Of a stretch of DNA of 64,000 nt, positions 45,335 to 55,467 are shown piece by piece. This DNA comes from Raffaelea ambrosiae (Eukaryota; Ascomycota; Sordariomycetes; Ophiostomatales; Ophiostomataceae). Numbering within the stretch: the first letter of the stretch is position 1; every line of letters begins with the position of its first letter. Below the pieces are notes generated by a model. It was not told the DNA's origin. It saw nothing but the letters and a program-made list of their open reading frames with translations, and searched no databases. The DNA lies in the NCBI GenBank assembly GCA_002778195.1, contig PCDI01000002.1, positions 2,095,661 to 2,159,660 on the forward strand. Reading direction: 5' to 3'. Made by a program: the position numbers and the translations under genes.

Positions 45335-45688
45335 GTTGTCGAGGCCAGGCCGATCAGCCTCGTCTTAGTTCGGGTCACGTGTTTTGCTGTCTTTCTCTAA
45401 TTCAGTAGCTTCCATACTGTCAGCAAGGTTTATTTCACTTTCAACGTGAGGACGGTGGTAGAAATAGCCATATACCTTTTATGAAATTACCACTGAAGTG
45501 TGCGTTGTTGATACATGTGTAAATTTCTTTGTAGAAAAGGGAACAAATCCAGTTTTATATACTTCTTCTTCGCGCGGTAGAGCAGCTGCTTGCACTTGCG
45601 TCAGTCCTTCAATGGCATGCACCCTTGTGTGAACAGCTTCATGAATTGCTAGTGATGCTATTTGCGCTATGTGAAATTGCCACCTTGT

Positions 45689-45877
45689 TCATTTGTTTTC
45701 GTCTTTGCAATCCGAACACCGCTCGTCCCACTCACAATCCCTTATATTGGTTGTTGTCCAGTCCTTATCGGGACATGGAGATCCACGATCGATGGCCTCT
45801 TGGCACTCTGAGCGAAGCTCTGTCACTCTGTCATGGCCACACGTATAGGTGTGTCTCGAAACAATGTTTTCGCACAT
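45689..45877 (-). CDS. CGH mini-protein, copy F
   Basis: 62 aa, intact: MCENIV, TYTCGH, SEC, SPC, KDWTT, DCEW, then CSDC near the end. It is acidic, with no leader or membrane helix. Very similar to copy G (same MCEN start, YTCGH and DWTT), so the two are probably a local duplication. TATA-like sequence (CATATAAGCC) near 46094-46103. Confidence 0.65.
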   Translation of the reverse strand: MCENIVSRHTYTCGHDRVTELRSECQEAIDRGSPCPDKDWTTTNIRDCEWDERCSDCKDENK

Positions 45878-46203
45878 CTTTTGGGTGGAAAAACAAAAAG
45901 GAAAAGAGAGATAAGTTAGGGCTTGTTCGGTGGATCAGTGGATTGAATTTTCTGGCTGTCTTTATTATCGGGATCAAGACCCAAATTCACGACAGTGATT
46001 CTTCATATGTGTGCGTACCAATGAAATAATCGACAAGACTGTGTGTTACATTCGCGTGGTTGGTTTATGCCTCGTAGGCACGGGGTGAGGCTGGGCTTAT
46101 ATGATTTTTTTATTGGTAGTAGATCTAACCACTTTCACCCATTCAATGGCATACGCTCCTTGCATGCATGAAGAACATCTGACGAGCCCATCGTTCACTT
46201 TCC

Positions 46204-46380
46204 TCATTTGCACGATGGACACGGCTCTTCCCATATACAGTCCTTCAAGTGGTTTGTTGTCCAGTCTGTCACATCACACTCATACCTCCGGTCGAGGGCG
46301 TCCTGGCATTTGTACAGCTTCTCCCTAACGATAACATGACCACAGGTGTAGACGTGGTTGCAAATAGTGTTCTCGCACAT
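46204..46380 (-). CDS. CGH mini-protein, copy G
   Basis: 58 aa from the internal ATG at 46380, chosen because it aligns with the Met-Cys start of other members; 25 more codons are open upstream. MCENTIC, VYTCGH, YKC, YEC, TDWTT, DCIW and terminal CPSC. It shares most positions with copy F. CATATAAAG lies near 46556-46564, about 180 bp upstream. Confidence 0.65.
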   Translation of the reverse strand: MCENTICNHVYTCGHVIVREKLYKCQDALDRRYECDVTDWTTNHLKDCIWEEPCPSCK

Positions 46381-46844
46381 TCTGACTGCTTTTGAATGCT
46401 GTGGTAGAGTGGCGTTTTCTTTTCTGCTTCTTCTGTTAGTGTATGCAGTCTCCACAGAATCTTGGTAAAGGTGCAGCCATACTTATGTATGAAGATTCCA
46501 AGCTAGGTAGGATAGCTCAGCTGTTCATAGTCGAAATCGAAGGGGGGAATTGGCTCTTTATATGTGAGTTCACGCAAGATTTGGAATCTTTACCTGTTCA
46601 CGACACAACTCTCTGCCCTCATTAGGCTGCCACTGACCAGGCACCCTAGTGTTCACGACTTCGCACTCTCTCGTGCCACAAGACTTATGTCTGAATCACA
46701 ACATCATTGGTTGATGAACGGTGCGTAGAGTGACAAAGCGTAAATTTGTCAAGGGATGATGTCGTAAATTCGGAACGTTTATATTAAAACAGGAGCCGAG
46801 AAGCAACTACTTCGCGGAGAAGTAATTGCGATTTCATGAATTCA

Positions 46845-46856
46845 TATAAATAGACG
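46845..46856 (+). promoter_or_regulatory. TATA box of copy H, 12-mer shared with copy J
   Basis: TATAAATAGACG, about 100 bp before the copy H start. The identical 12-mer occurs on the opposite strand upstream of copy J. Confidence 0.6.
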
Positions 46857-46954
46857 GTCTTGCCCACTTCGCCGGCTCTCGGGAAGGGCAGTTAACCAAG
46901 ACCCTCAAAGCGCCCTCCTTAACGAACTCGACAACCATCCTAGTCAAAACCAAT

Positions 46955-47179
46955 ATGTGCCATTTGCTCAAAGTTAGCAGAACACGTAGGTGTGGTAGCC
47001 GACATATGACGCGGCACGTTATCTTATGCAGGGCGGCACGAGAACGGAATAGCCCGTGCCAGCACGGTTACACGGCTGTAGTCATTGCTGATATGGACGA
47101 CCCCCGAGTCATTCGCTACTTCTGCCAAAGCAACGAGATGATCTACAATGTATCTGGAAGATGGCGTGTAGTTTTCTAG
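46955..47179 (+). CDS. CGH-family mini-protein, copy H (plus strand)
   Basis: 74 aa, the only plus-strand member. MCHLL, then RRCGSRH (CGH with two inserted residues), ILC, SPC and a late Cys (YFC); the terminal CxxC is not evident. The tail diverges (NVSGRWRVVF). Membership rests on the Met-Cys start, the Cys order and the shared TATA 12-mer rather than on overall identity. Confidence 0.45.
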   Translation: MCHLLKVSRTRRCGSRHMTRHVILCRAARERNSPCQHGYTAVVIADMDDPRVIRYFCQSNEMIYNVSGRWRVVF

Positions 47180-47528
47180 ATTCCTCATAGATCCATAAAG
47201 TTCTGCGTTCGTAACATTGCATCGTGAAAATGTGAGTAGTGCATCTATCATACGGCAAGTAATTAATAGCGAGAATATATGGCCCTCCACTTCTATGAGA
47301 CAAAGCTGCCTTTTTGGGGAGTTTTAGTTGATTTAGCGCAAGTCGGTTGGACTACTGTAAGGCAGCACAGCTAGATTTTTTAATCTCAAGGCAAAAGTAG
47401 AACGAGTAATCTAAAGTCGGACTGTGCAAACCATCCCTGCTCATGATTCTTCAGTGACAAATCGCCGTTAATCCCATCTGCGTTGGCAGAACTGTTTTCT
47501 GCAAGGAGATCCACAGATTCAACATATG

Positions 47529-47669
47529 TCACTCCTCTCCTGGGCACTGCGGGCGATGCACAATACGGCACTTCTCTTTTGGGCAGTCATCCCCCGTGTC
47601 TTTGGCTTTCTGGCAGCGAATGTGATACTCCTCGCAGCAGCCAGTTTTGCAAATCAAGATGACGCACAT
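47529..47669 (-). CDS. CGH-family mini-protein, copy I (shortest, CC variant)
   Basis: 46 aa from the ATG at 47669 (Met-Cys start; the frame is open 15 codons further). MCVILIC, TGCCEEYH in place of the CGH, IRC, DDC, KEKC and QC. A 3' intron or frameshift could have removed the usual tail. TATA box CCTATAAATC near 47851-47860, about 185 bp upstream. Confidence 0.45.
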   Translation of the reverse strand: MCVILICKTGCCEEYHIRCQKAKDTGDDCPKEKCRIVHRPQCPGEE

Positions 47670-48596
47670 TTTAACGAGTTGACGCGGGTTTGACTGAGAA
47701 ATGTCAGCATGCAAATAATCGGCACCAGAGAGAAATACACAGGAGGTGCCACCTACATGGTTTGATGGTATTCGAGAGTGAAGCGTTTGTTGTTCGACTG
47801 TCTGTGTTGGAAAAACGAAAACAAAAACTCCAAAGAGGCAGATTCGTGCCCGATTTATAGGCTTCCGGGGTCATGCTGGCACTAGCTTGTCACAAGGTCT
47901 CACGAATAGTCTTTGCGGGTAGCTTCCGCTCTTTGTTAGAATGGCACGTACATCACAAACTCACGAGCTGGGTATCCCACTTGTCATCTGCGTAGTTGAT
48001 CGGTAACTATGCAGTGAAAGCGTATACAACCCATGTAGACGTGTCCATCTCTTAATTTATTGCTGCAGAAATGGAATCTGTCTATTGTGAAAAAGTAGAA
48101 GCGAGTTATAATACAAATATAGAGACGCCCGTTTAGTTCCACGCCCCATCACCTCTTTCAGCACAGGACAGCACTTTGCTATAGAGTAAGCGAAAAGCAT
48201 ACAAACCGCGCAAAAATTCTGACCGTCGAATTGGGGTTGGCTGTCTCGCACTTCGCTTCTACACAGCGCTCTGCCAAATCATAAAACAGACATACAAATC
48301 TCTCCCCAATATCGCAATGGGTTCACTCACCGAGATGCCAATTGGAAGCCCCGAATTCAAAAAATAAGGAATCAATGAGTAAGTCCAAACAAAAACGTGA
48401 CTACATGATTGCCACCATCGGCGCCGGCACCGTGAGGCAAAAAGGAAAAAAGACAAAAAATAGACGAGGACATACATAGACGACAGCGAGCTCCCACGCA
48501 TATACACACACATGTAAACAAATGCAAACAAAAGAAATAGGAACAAAGGAGAGGAGATCGAGAACAACGAGCCCGACAGACAAGAAAACACGGCAC
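47670..48596. other. Intergenic region
   Basis: Includes the copy I promoter and the SulP gene 3' flank. No other supported feature. Confidence 0.3.
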
Positions 48597-51059
48597 TCAT
48601 ACCAACTCACGCAGCGCAATGGGCGAGTACGGCTCGTGGCGGCGGGACTGGTCGAACATGGTGTCACTATCATCGTCCTTTTCCACGGGCAGCTCGCTCA
48701 CAACAATAGCCCCCGGATAGTTGCCGTTGCTGTACCTTCTGTGTTGGCTGCCACCGCAGCTCTTGCTATACCGGCTGTATGTGCTGGTCCCATGGGATGG
48801 GGCCACGGCTTCCAGGGGCGGCGGAGGAGGCGGAGGGGGTGGAGGAGGTGCCGGGGCAGAGACAGTGATGGGGTCCGCGAAAGGGTTGATCGCAGAACTC
48901 GTCTGGCTTTTGAGGGGCCATCGGACGGCGGTGTGCAGGAAGTCAAAGACGTAGTCGGGGGCACCACTGTTGCTGCTGGTGTCGTTGCCCTTTGTCTTCT
49001 TCTTCTTGTGGTCATGTTGGATGCTTTGGTTGTTCTGTACGTCTGCGTTGCCTTCGCACCGGACCAGATTCCAGCCGGACCGCCGGAACCGGGCCTGCAC
49101 AGCCGGCTGGAGGCCGGCAAAGCGGAACTGGACGTCGTCGTTGCGGCTGTAGGCACGAAGGACAGACTTGATGCCCTGCAGGGCATGCAAGCCCGAAGAG
49201 TCGATGAATCCCACAGCCGTCATGTCGATGACGACACATCGCAGATGCGGCAGCCAGCGCCCATCGCCCGGGATCACGGCGCGGCGTCGCAGATACTCGA
49301 CGCGGAGGTCGGTGCGGTCGTTCCAGGCGCGCTCGAAGCGGTCGGAGGGGAGGGCGCTGCCTGTGTAGCGCGTCATGGCTAGATCGACGATGCGTTGCTG
49401 CACGCGCTCCGCATTGGCACACATGAGGTCGTTCTCGAGGCGCACCACGAGAATACCATTGGACATGTCTAGGATGTCGGTATGAGGGGCTCCGGGGCAG
49501 CCGGGACAGCCCTGGCAGGACGGGGGCAGGACAGAGGACGGGCCGAACACCGGGACAGTGCGTGGACGAGCGCTGAAGAGGCGCACGAGGGTGTAGATGG
49601 CCAGCAGACCGCCGCCGACTTCAAGGCCCATGGTGGGTGTCGTGATAAGAGTGACGTTGAAGGAGAGGAGAAAGGTGATGAAATCAGCAAAGGACCACCT
49701 CCAGTACAGGACCATGTCGGCCGGGGACGGCGCAGCCTGGATGACGGTAACGATCAGCACAGCGGCAGCTGCAGGCAGCGGGATCCAGTCCATGAACCCG
49801 CTGGCCACAGACGCAAGGCCCATGCCGCTGGCCACCACGGCCGCCACGACCAGGCCGGCCAGCGGACTGCGCACACCCGACGTACGCAGGACGCCCGTTC
49901 GGCCCATGTCGCCGCCGCCGACGGGGTAGCCGCCGATGGCCGCATTGGCCAGGTTGGCGACGCCGAGGACCACGAGCTCCTGGCTGCAGTCGACGGCATA
50001 GCCCCCCGTCCGGCCCATGGCCTTGGCGACGACGATGTGCTGGAACGCGATGCCAAGAAAGAGCATGAAGCTGGACAGAAACAGGCCCTCGACGAGGGAG
50101 AAGGAGAGACCGGTGGGCACGAGGGAGACGGAACCGAGGATCGACCCGGACGAGCCCACCGACAACCAGAGCGGGTGGTCGCCGCGGGACCGGTTGACGC
50201 CGAAGCTGATGGCCGTGCCGAAGCCGAGCACGATCAGGTTGCGACCCTCAAAGAACAGGCGCAGCGCGACATGGCGGCGGCCGTAGCGCGTGTGGAGCTT
50301 CTGCATCGCGGCGAGGAAGACGACGCAGCCGAGGCCCAGTCCCAGGGCGGCGCCGTTGGTGCGCGTGAGGTTGGCGACAAAGTCCTGGACGAACTGGACC
50401 AGAAGGGGGTGCACGCCGGCCATGCCGAACAGCGTCGTCACCTGGCCCATGTAGCTGACAATGGCCAGGCCGCCTGTGAATCCCAGCACGACGGGCACCG
50501 ACAGCGCGTCAAACACGCATCCCAGGTTGAGCAGGCCGAGCACGAGCGACCACGCGCCGACTGCGAGCGTCAGCGCGGCCACGATCAGGGCGGCCGCGGG
50601 CGCGGCTGCCGCGGCTTGCGCGGCGGTGGCGCCGGCCGCCTCGGCCTCGGCCACGGCCGCCGTGGAGACTGCCTCGATGGTGCCGGCCACGACGAGGGTG
50701 GGGAAGAGCAGCGGCGCCACGCTCGCGTCCCGCGACGTGCTCAGGCAGGCCGTCACGATGCTCGGCAGCCACGACGACCGCAGCAGCGTCTGCCCCGACG
50801 CGCCCGACATGGCGGCAAGCACCAGCATCTGCGGGAACAGGACCATGCCCGTCGACACGCCGGCCAGCACGTCGCTGGCCAGCCACAGCGGCACGTACAC
50901 GGGCATCCACGAGGCCACTGGGAGTTTGCGGGAGAGATAGTGGTCCACGCCTGCGTGAACCATGGCGGCACCGGCCACGGCGCCGCGGCCGACCCGCGAG
51001 AAGTTGGCGTCTGTCTTGATGGCCGCGGCCTTGGCTCGAAGGGCGTCGGAGACACCCAT
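48597..51059 (-). CDS. SulP/SLC26-family anion transporter with STAS domain
   Basis: Plasma-membrane sulfate or related anion transporter, 820 aa, single exon. Start chosen at the ATG at 51059 (MGVSDALRAK); 57 codons upstream are open but look like leader. The core has VYVPLWLASDVLAGVSTGMVLFPQ, an Ala-rich loop (about 20 Ala in 35 residues), VPVVLGFTGGLAI, CSQELVVLGVANLANAAIGG and YPVGGGDMGRTGVLRTSG, the conserved TM8-TM10 substrate region. The STAS domain spans roughly residues 520-700, ending in VVIDMTAVGFIDSSGLHALQGIK, the usual Asp-Ser-Ser nucleotide-like site. The cytosolic tail contains a run of about a dozen prolines and a Ser/Tyr-rich end. No canonical sulfate-permease start motif was recognised, so the exact substrate is open. 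Confidence 0.9.
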   Translation of the reverse strand: MGVSDALRAKAAAIKTDANFSRVGRGAVAGAAMVHAGVDHYLSRKLPVASWMPVYVPLWLASDVLAGVSTGMVLFPQMLVLAAMSGASGQTLLRSSWLPSIVTACLSTSRDASVAPLLFPTLVVAGTIEAVSTAAVAEAEAAGATAAQAAAAAPAAALIVAALTLAVGAWSLVLGLLNLGCVFDALSVPVVLGFTGGLAIVSYMGQVTTLFGMAGVHPLLVQFVQDFVANLTRTNGAALGLGLGCVVFLAAMQKLHTRYGRRHVALRLFFEGRNLIVLGFGTAISFGVNRSRGDHPLWLSVGSSGSILGSVSLVPTGLSFSLVEGLFLSSFMLFLGIAFQHIVVAKAMGRTGGYAVDCSQELVVLGVANLANAAIGGYPVGGGDMGRTGVLRTSGVRSPLAGLVVAAVVASGMGLASVASGFMDWIPLPAAAAVLIVTVIQAAPSPADMVLYWRWSFADFITFLLSFNVTLITTPTMGLEVGGGLLAIYTLVRLFSARPRTVPVFGPSSVLPPSCQGCPGCPGAPHTDILDMSNGILVVRLENDLMCANAERVQQRIVDLAMTRYTGSALPSDRFERAWNDRTDLRVEYLRRRAVIPGDGRWLPHLRCVVIDMTAVGFIDSSGLHALQGIKSVLRAYSRNDDVQFRFAGLQPAVQARFRRSGWNLVRCEGNADVQNNQSIQHDHKKKKTKGNDTSSNSGAPDYVFDFLHTAVRWPLKSQTSSAINPFADPITVSAPAPPPPPPPPPPPLEAVAPSHGTSTYSRYSKSCGGSQHRRYSNGNYPGAIVVSELPVEKDDDSDTMFDQSRRHEPYSPIALRELV

Positions 51060-52621
51060 GGCGGCGGTTGGGGAGGACGGGATCGGGATGTCGAGAATCA
51101 GGCGTGGGGAATCAGACCGGGAGAGGAGCGGCGAGAGATAGCATAGAGAAGAACGGGAAGACGTAGAACAGGAAGAATGAAAAAGAACAGGAAGAACAGA
51201 CAACTCTGATGGTACAGGCAAGACAACCAAATATCAACAGCAAACAAGGACCAGAAATGAAGAACAACAATCAACGAGACAGGGGTATCGAGAACGCAAA
51301 GAAATACGACAGGCTAAAAAGAGGTGGCCAACGAAAATAACAACAAGAACAGCGCATGGCAATCAAAACGAGGCTGCGCGGGCGTCTTGGCACGTCAATG
51401 TACCACGACTAGGTCCATAGCACATGCCCGATGGTGATGGCCGACCAGGGGACCAGGAACAGGGAGTGGAGGCGATCAACGGCACTTGCAACCCAGTCAG
51501 ATACAAACAGATGCCAAAACGACACAGCTTGGGGGCTGAGCTCCCCGTGTTTCTGCGCAGACAGTCTGGGTGTCTTTGTCGTTGCTCGCATTCGCTCGCG
51601 TTCGCTCCCCGGGCCGGTCTCGACGGGGGCTTGTCAGCCACTATCGTCTAACGCGATTGGCTGCAAAAAGGGTGCCTGGTCCAAGCTTAGCGAGAGCGAG
51701 CTTTGGATGTTTGGGACTGCTGCGGCTTTGCGTTTCATTGTTCAATGCCTTGCAGGGAAATGATCCGCTAGGCCAGAGAAGCCCACGAGTGATAACCACA
51801 TTGTGCAAGGCAAAGATTGCCCCTTGTAGAGGACGGTGACTGGAGCACGGTGACACGAAAAGGAAGAAGGAGAGAATCCAAAAAGATGTTCCGTTTCTTC
51901 TTTTCTCGTTTTGGCAGGACAATACGACTCTTTTGAGTTTCATCTTTTCGCGTGCTTTTTTTTTCCTTTTTTTTTTCTTTCTGTTATTTTCTTTCTGTTT
52001 TCTTTCTTTTCATTGGTTTTCTTACCAGCTTGACCGGCCTCGATGAGTGAAAACAACGGCATATGGTCGTGGGCACAAATGCTTGGCGTCTGCGATCCGC
52101 ACAAAATCATCTCTGTGTCTGTGCCGCCAACAGCTAAGAAACCCCTTTTCCTCTCCTCGACTTTTCAACCACCAACGTCCGACTCGGACGTCGCACCCAA
52201 TCGACGATCCCTTCGTGTTGGGTCGGTCGAGGCCTTCTTTCTGGACCGCAGTCTGTAGATGTTTCTGGCCAAATCTGTGCTGTCACGTCGTATTGCAGAT
52301 TTTGCCGTGATCGACGCGTGCAAACCCCCTTTCAACGCCTATCTAGGCTAAGCCGGTTCTGTCATCGTGCTGCACAACTCCTGCCGATCGCTTGGTACCG
52401 AGCGCTGTTAGACCTTGGTCTGGCCAGCGTACCGTGCACGTGCTGTTCGGGCACCCCCAGAGCCTTAGATCGGGTGGGCTCTTTCTTCGGCACGGTGGAT
52501 CACCAAAGATGTATTTGTCAACGACAACGACACGGTATCGTTGGAAAACACCTTGATCACGAGAAAGGATCTCGCCAATTCATATCAAATTTATCGATCA
52601 TGGGGTTTTTCTGTCTAGGTG
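51060..52621. other. Intergenic region, about 1.6 kb
   Basis: SulP promoter side. A T-rich tract lies at about 51,955-52,015. No supported gene. Confidence 0.3.
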
Positions 52622-52819
52622 TCAGAGCAAGTTATCGTCAAGACAGTCGTCGCAGTAACCAAAAACATCGAGTTGGCCCGAGTAGTGATTAACAAGATCC
52701 GTCCCCGTGCACGTTTCCCCCTGGCTCTCTGCTTTCGGGCACCTCTTAACGTAGATTGGCGTCTTCACGACATGGCCACATGTCTTGTGCCGCTCGACGG
52801 TATGTACAAGAATACACAT
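52622..52819 (-). CDS. CGH mini-protein, copy J
   Basis: 65 aa: MCILV, HKTCGH, KRC, ETC and terminal CDDC followed by LDDNLL. An additional ATG directly precedes the chosen start. No leader peptide. Its TATA region is the 12-mer TATAAATAGACG shared with copy H. All family cysteines are present. Confidence 0.6.
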   Translation of the reverse strand: MCILVHTVERHKTCGHVVKTPIYVKRCPKAESQGETCTGTDLVNHYSGQLDVFGYCDDCLDDNLL

Positions 52820-52950
52820 CATGAAAACAGGCCGTTTCTAAAAATCGTTCTCCCAGGTCGATAAAGATAACGAGTATTAGACCAGGCGTCTGAATTGGCA
52901 GAATAAGCTGAAGCACAATCGTACGTACAAGAGAAACATGGGCTATACGT

Positions 52951-52962
52951 CGTCTATTTATA
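52951..52962 (-). promoter_or_regulatory. TATA box of copy J, 12-mer shared with copy H
   Basis: TATAAATAGACG on the minus strand, about 135 bp upstream of copy J. Confidence 0.6.
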
Positions 52963-53189
52963 CATTCGTGGGCTTTCATGCATTGCAATGCTGTTCAGTG
53001 CACCAAAAGAGTCATTGCATTTTCGTTGCATGACCAACAGTGTTCAATGTCGTCACAGAAGCAAATCACCCAACTCGGTCACTAACACGCAGGCCTCGGG
53101 ACAATTGGCCGTCCTATTTCACTGAAAAATCACCGCTCGAAATTACACCTTGTCTGTATCATCTCTCCTTGTGCAGTTCACCGCGAGCT

Positions 53190-53414
53190 CTAGTTGTCGA
53201 AAAAGGCGACGTCGTCATATAGATCGCCAAATAGAACGCGCGCTTCCCAACAATCTTGGCACTCGCTCCCATTCGGAATATCCTCCGTTGTGTATTCACA
53301 ATGTGTGCAAGTAATGTGTGTCTCGTTGGCCATATCGCAGCTCTCTATGATCGAAGGGTACGTGAAGTTATGGCCGCATTTGTACACAATATTCGTAAAC
53401 TTTTGTGTGCACAT
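53190..53414 (-). CDS. CGH mini-protein, copy K
   Basis: 74 aa from the ATG at 53414 (four more codons are open upstream). MCTQK, VYKCGH, ESC, ITCTHC, then CQDC and an acidic, aromatic tail (VLFGDLYDDVAFFDN). It has one extra CxxC compared with the basic pattern. TATA box (GTATAAAATA) near 53567-53576, about 155 bp upstream. Confidence 0.6.
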   Translation of the reverse strand: MCTQKFTNIVYKCGHNFTYPSIIESCDMANETHITCTHCEYTTEDIPNGSECQDCWEARVLFGDLYDDVAFFDN

Positions 53415-53566
53415 CGTGGATATCAATGCTGAGTTCTTTCAAACGGGGTCTAGCTGGAGACGTTAAGTTTGCTTACACGATGCGGTTTCCAAAACATCCA
53501 AGTCCTTTTCGATATTTGGCGTTACAAGGAAGGCATCTTGACCCGAAAGTGCATGTCCTGTCGTGG

Positions 53567-53576
53567 TATTTTATAC
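53567..53576 (-). promoter_or_regulatory. TATA box of copy K
   Basis: GTATAAAATA on the minus strand upstream of copy K. Confidence 0.45.
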
Positions 53577-53847
53577 TCCTCTTGGGAAGAGACCTGTTCA
53601 TTATTCTCGCTGTCATCCCCTTACCAGTCTGTCGAATCACATGCTTTGTTGATGGTCGCCACAGAAAGAACAAGCAATGGGCTCACTGTACGTATAAGAC
53701 CCGTTCACTGGAAACTGTCACGCAAAGTGGGCGAGGTGTATTCTGTTTTAAAAGTTTGCTTTATTTGTTGTCATGAAAACACCGCAGGTTTGTTCAAGTA
53801 GAACGCGTGGATAAAACGCCACTACATGCTTCCCAAACCGATGTCGA

Positions 53848-54015
53848 TTACTTGCAGGAGGAGCATTTGTCTGTCGAATGGAATATTCGGTCTTCGCGAA
53901 CCAGTTTCCCGCAATCTAACTCACCAGCTGGTGCTTTGGAGCACTTTTCAGTGTACACCCACGAGTCCCCGTGTCCACACTTGTACTTCACACCCTGTAG
54001 TCCAGTTCGGCACAT
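53848..54015 (-). CDS. CGH mini-protein, copy L
   Basis: 55 aa: MCRTG, VKYKCGH, EKC, LDC and terminal CSSC. The frame continues 22 codons upstream to an ATG, adding the strongly hydrophobic MDSLLFFSFISLLILSLL, which would act as a signal peptide or anchor if translated. The Met-Cys start is preferred by family comparison, and the TATA box at about 54095 leaves room for either. All Cys/His positions are intact. Confidence 0.6.
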   Translation of the reverse strand: MCRTGLQGVKYKCGHGDSWVYTEKCSKAPAGELDCGKLVREDRIFHSTDKCSSCK

Positions 54016-54094
54016 TTCGAAGATGGAAAGCAAACTCAAAATAAGAAGAGATATGAAACTGAAAAATAAAAGACTATCCAACTAGGTTCCGGCA

Positions 54095-54104
54095 CCTTTT
54101 ATAC
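54095..54104 (-). promoter_or_regulatory. TATA box of copy L
   Basis: GTATAAAAGG on the minus strand, about 80 bp before the Met-Cys start of copy L. Confidence 0.5.
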
Positions 54105-54313
54105 TTTGCGGCTGCAAAAGCTCTCCTGGTGTGGCACCTGCTGTGGCACCTGCTGTCACAACTATGGAAACGTATGAATCACGGATCTCGGCTGTAGTAC
54201 CGCATTTATGATTCCCTGCTTTGGAGCTGTAAGCTTTTAGACTATGAATGATCCAGAGAACTGTGTAGTGATTTGCGCGTATTGCATTCGTTGTCAGCTA
54301 TCTGCTCGAGCTC

Positions 54314-55039
54314 ATGGTCTCTGAAGGGGGATTGAGACTTTGGTACTGTTCCGTGATCCAGCGTGCCTTTGTCGGCGCTCATAATACCAGCGACAACGGG
54401 AAACGGGTGGGGTCCAATGGCAAGGACTACGTCCTCTTAGAAATAGACGTAGGTGCGATCAACTCGTCGAATCAAGTCAATTTGCTTTCCCAGTTCATCG
54501 TGTATTTGGAGGCATCTTCAATGGTTGGGGGGGCGGACAGTCAGTCCATCACGAATATACAGGGGCCGCAGCCCGAGCGCACCGCTGCTAGACAACATTT
54601 AAGGCGGGCTGTGCCTCGCCTGACTCCCGCATTCATGGGACAAGATTGTCGGGACTGGTATCGTCGAATGCATGAACTCCGGTTGGTCTACAAACACAAT
54701 CGTGAATCGGAGGCCAGTGGCTGGGTCGCTCTTTCCTTTCTCATTAGTAATTCTGTAACTAGTGTACAAGTGTGTCGAGAAACACTGCCAGCCAAGAGCC
54801 CTCGACAGAGCACCTTGTATTGCTCTCGCCCACTGAATAAGCCTCGGGTACAGAGCACCGGTATGCCGTATTCTTTTGTATATCCGGCCCCTGTAGCCCA
54901 CTTTGCTGCCTCCACTAATGAGCTCCCTTGCATTGGCGGTGAGACAACCGGAGACATCTATCCCGCAATTATTCCACCGTCATTGATGGGGATAGGGATA
55001 GGCGGGTGTCATTGTTTAGAGGCACCTTGGCGGTGGTAG
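54314..55039 (+). CDS. Doubtful hypothetical protein, 241 aa
   Basis: A single open frame starting at an ATG. The predicted sequence has no signal peptide, repeat, membrane helix or family motif that I recognise, and the minus strand is also partly open. It is listed only because 240 open codons in moderate-GC DNA is more than expected by chance. It could equally be non-coding. Confidence 0.25.
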   Translation: MVSEGGLRLWYCSVIQRAFVGAHNTSDNGKRVGSNGKDYVLLEIDVGAINSSNQVNLLSQFIVYLEASSMVGGADSQSITNIQGPQPERTAARQHLRRAVPRLTPAFMGQDCRDWYRRMHELRLVYKHNRESEASGWVALSFLISNSVTSVQVCRETLPAKSPRQSTLYCSRPLNKPRVQSTGMPYSFVYPAPVAHFAASTNELPCIGGETTGDIYPAIIPPSLMGIGIGGCHCLEAPWRW

Positions 55040-55467
55040 AGGAATGCAAAGGGGAGGATGTGTCGAAACTCTTGAGGGATGCCGAGCTCAACCGCGTACG
55101 GGGTTCAATCACAAGTCTCTGGGTAAGAATGGCCGCCTTGGCCAGCACTGGTGGGTCGATGCCGCAATTGCCGACTTGTGTGTGGAGCTGTCTTGAGGGT
55201 CCACCATAAGCCCGGTCGCCAGTGCTGTTGGCCATCAAATTGAGATGCCCAGTGCACGAACTTGGGCATGCCGGGCGAGAAAGGGCGAGGGAGAAGAGGA
55301 AGAAGAGGATAGTTGTGGCGCGAACGAAATAACAAAAAGGCTGTAGACGTAAAAACAACTGGTGTCGGGGTATATGGCAACGCGTCGAAAAACATGTGTA
55401 TTTAAAGTGTTGGCCCCCCTGAGCAGCCCCTAGCGACTGCCCCAAAGCCCCAAATGATTGCTCGCTG

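Noticed and set aside
49482..51146. 554-codon plus-strand open frame
   Set aside because: Antisense of the SulP gene; low-complexity Arg/His/Gln composition typical of a shadow frame.
53473..53673. 66-codon minus-strand frame with CLPCN near the end
   Set aside because: Lacks the Met-Cys start and CGH, and overlaps the copy K TATA region.
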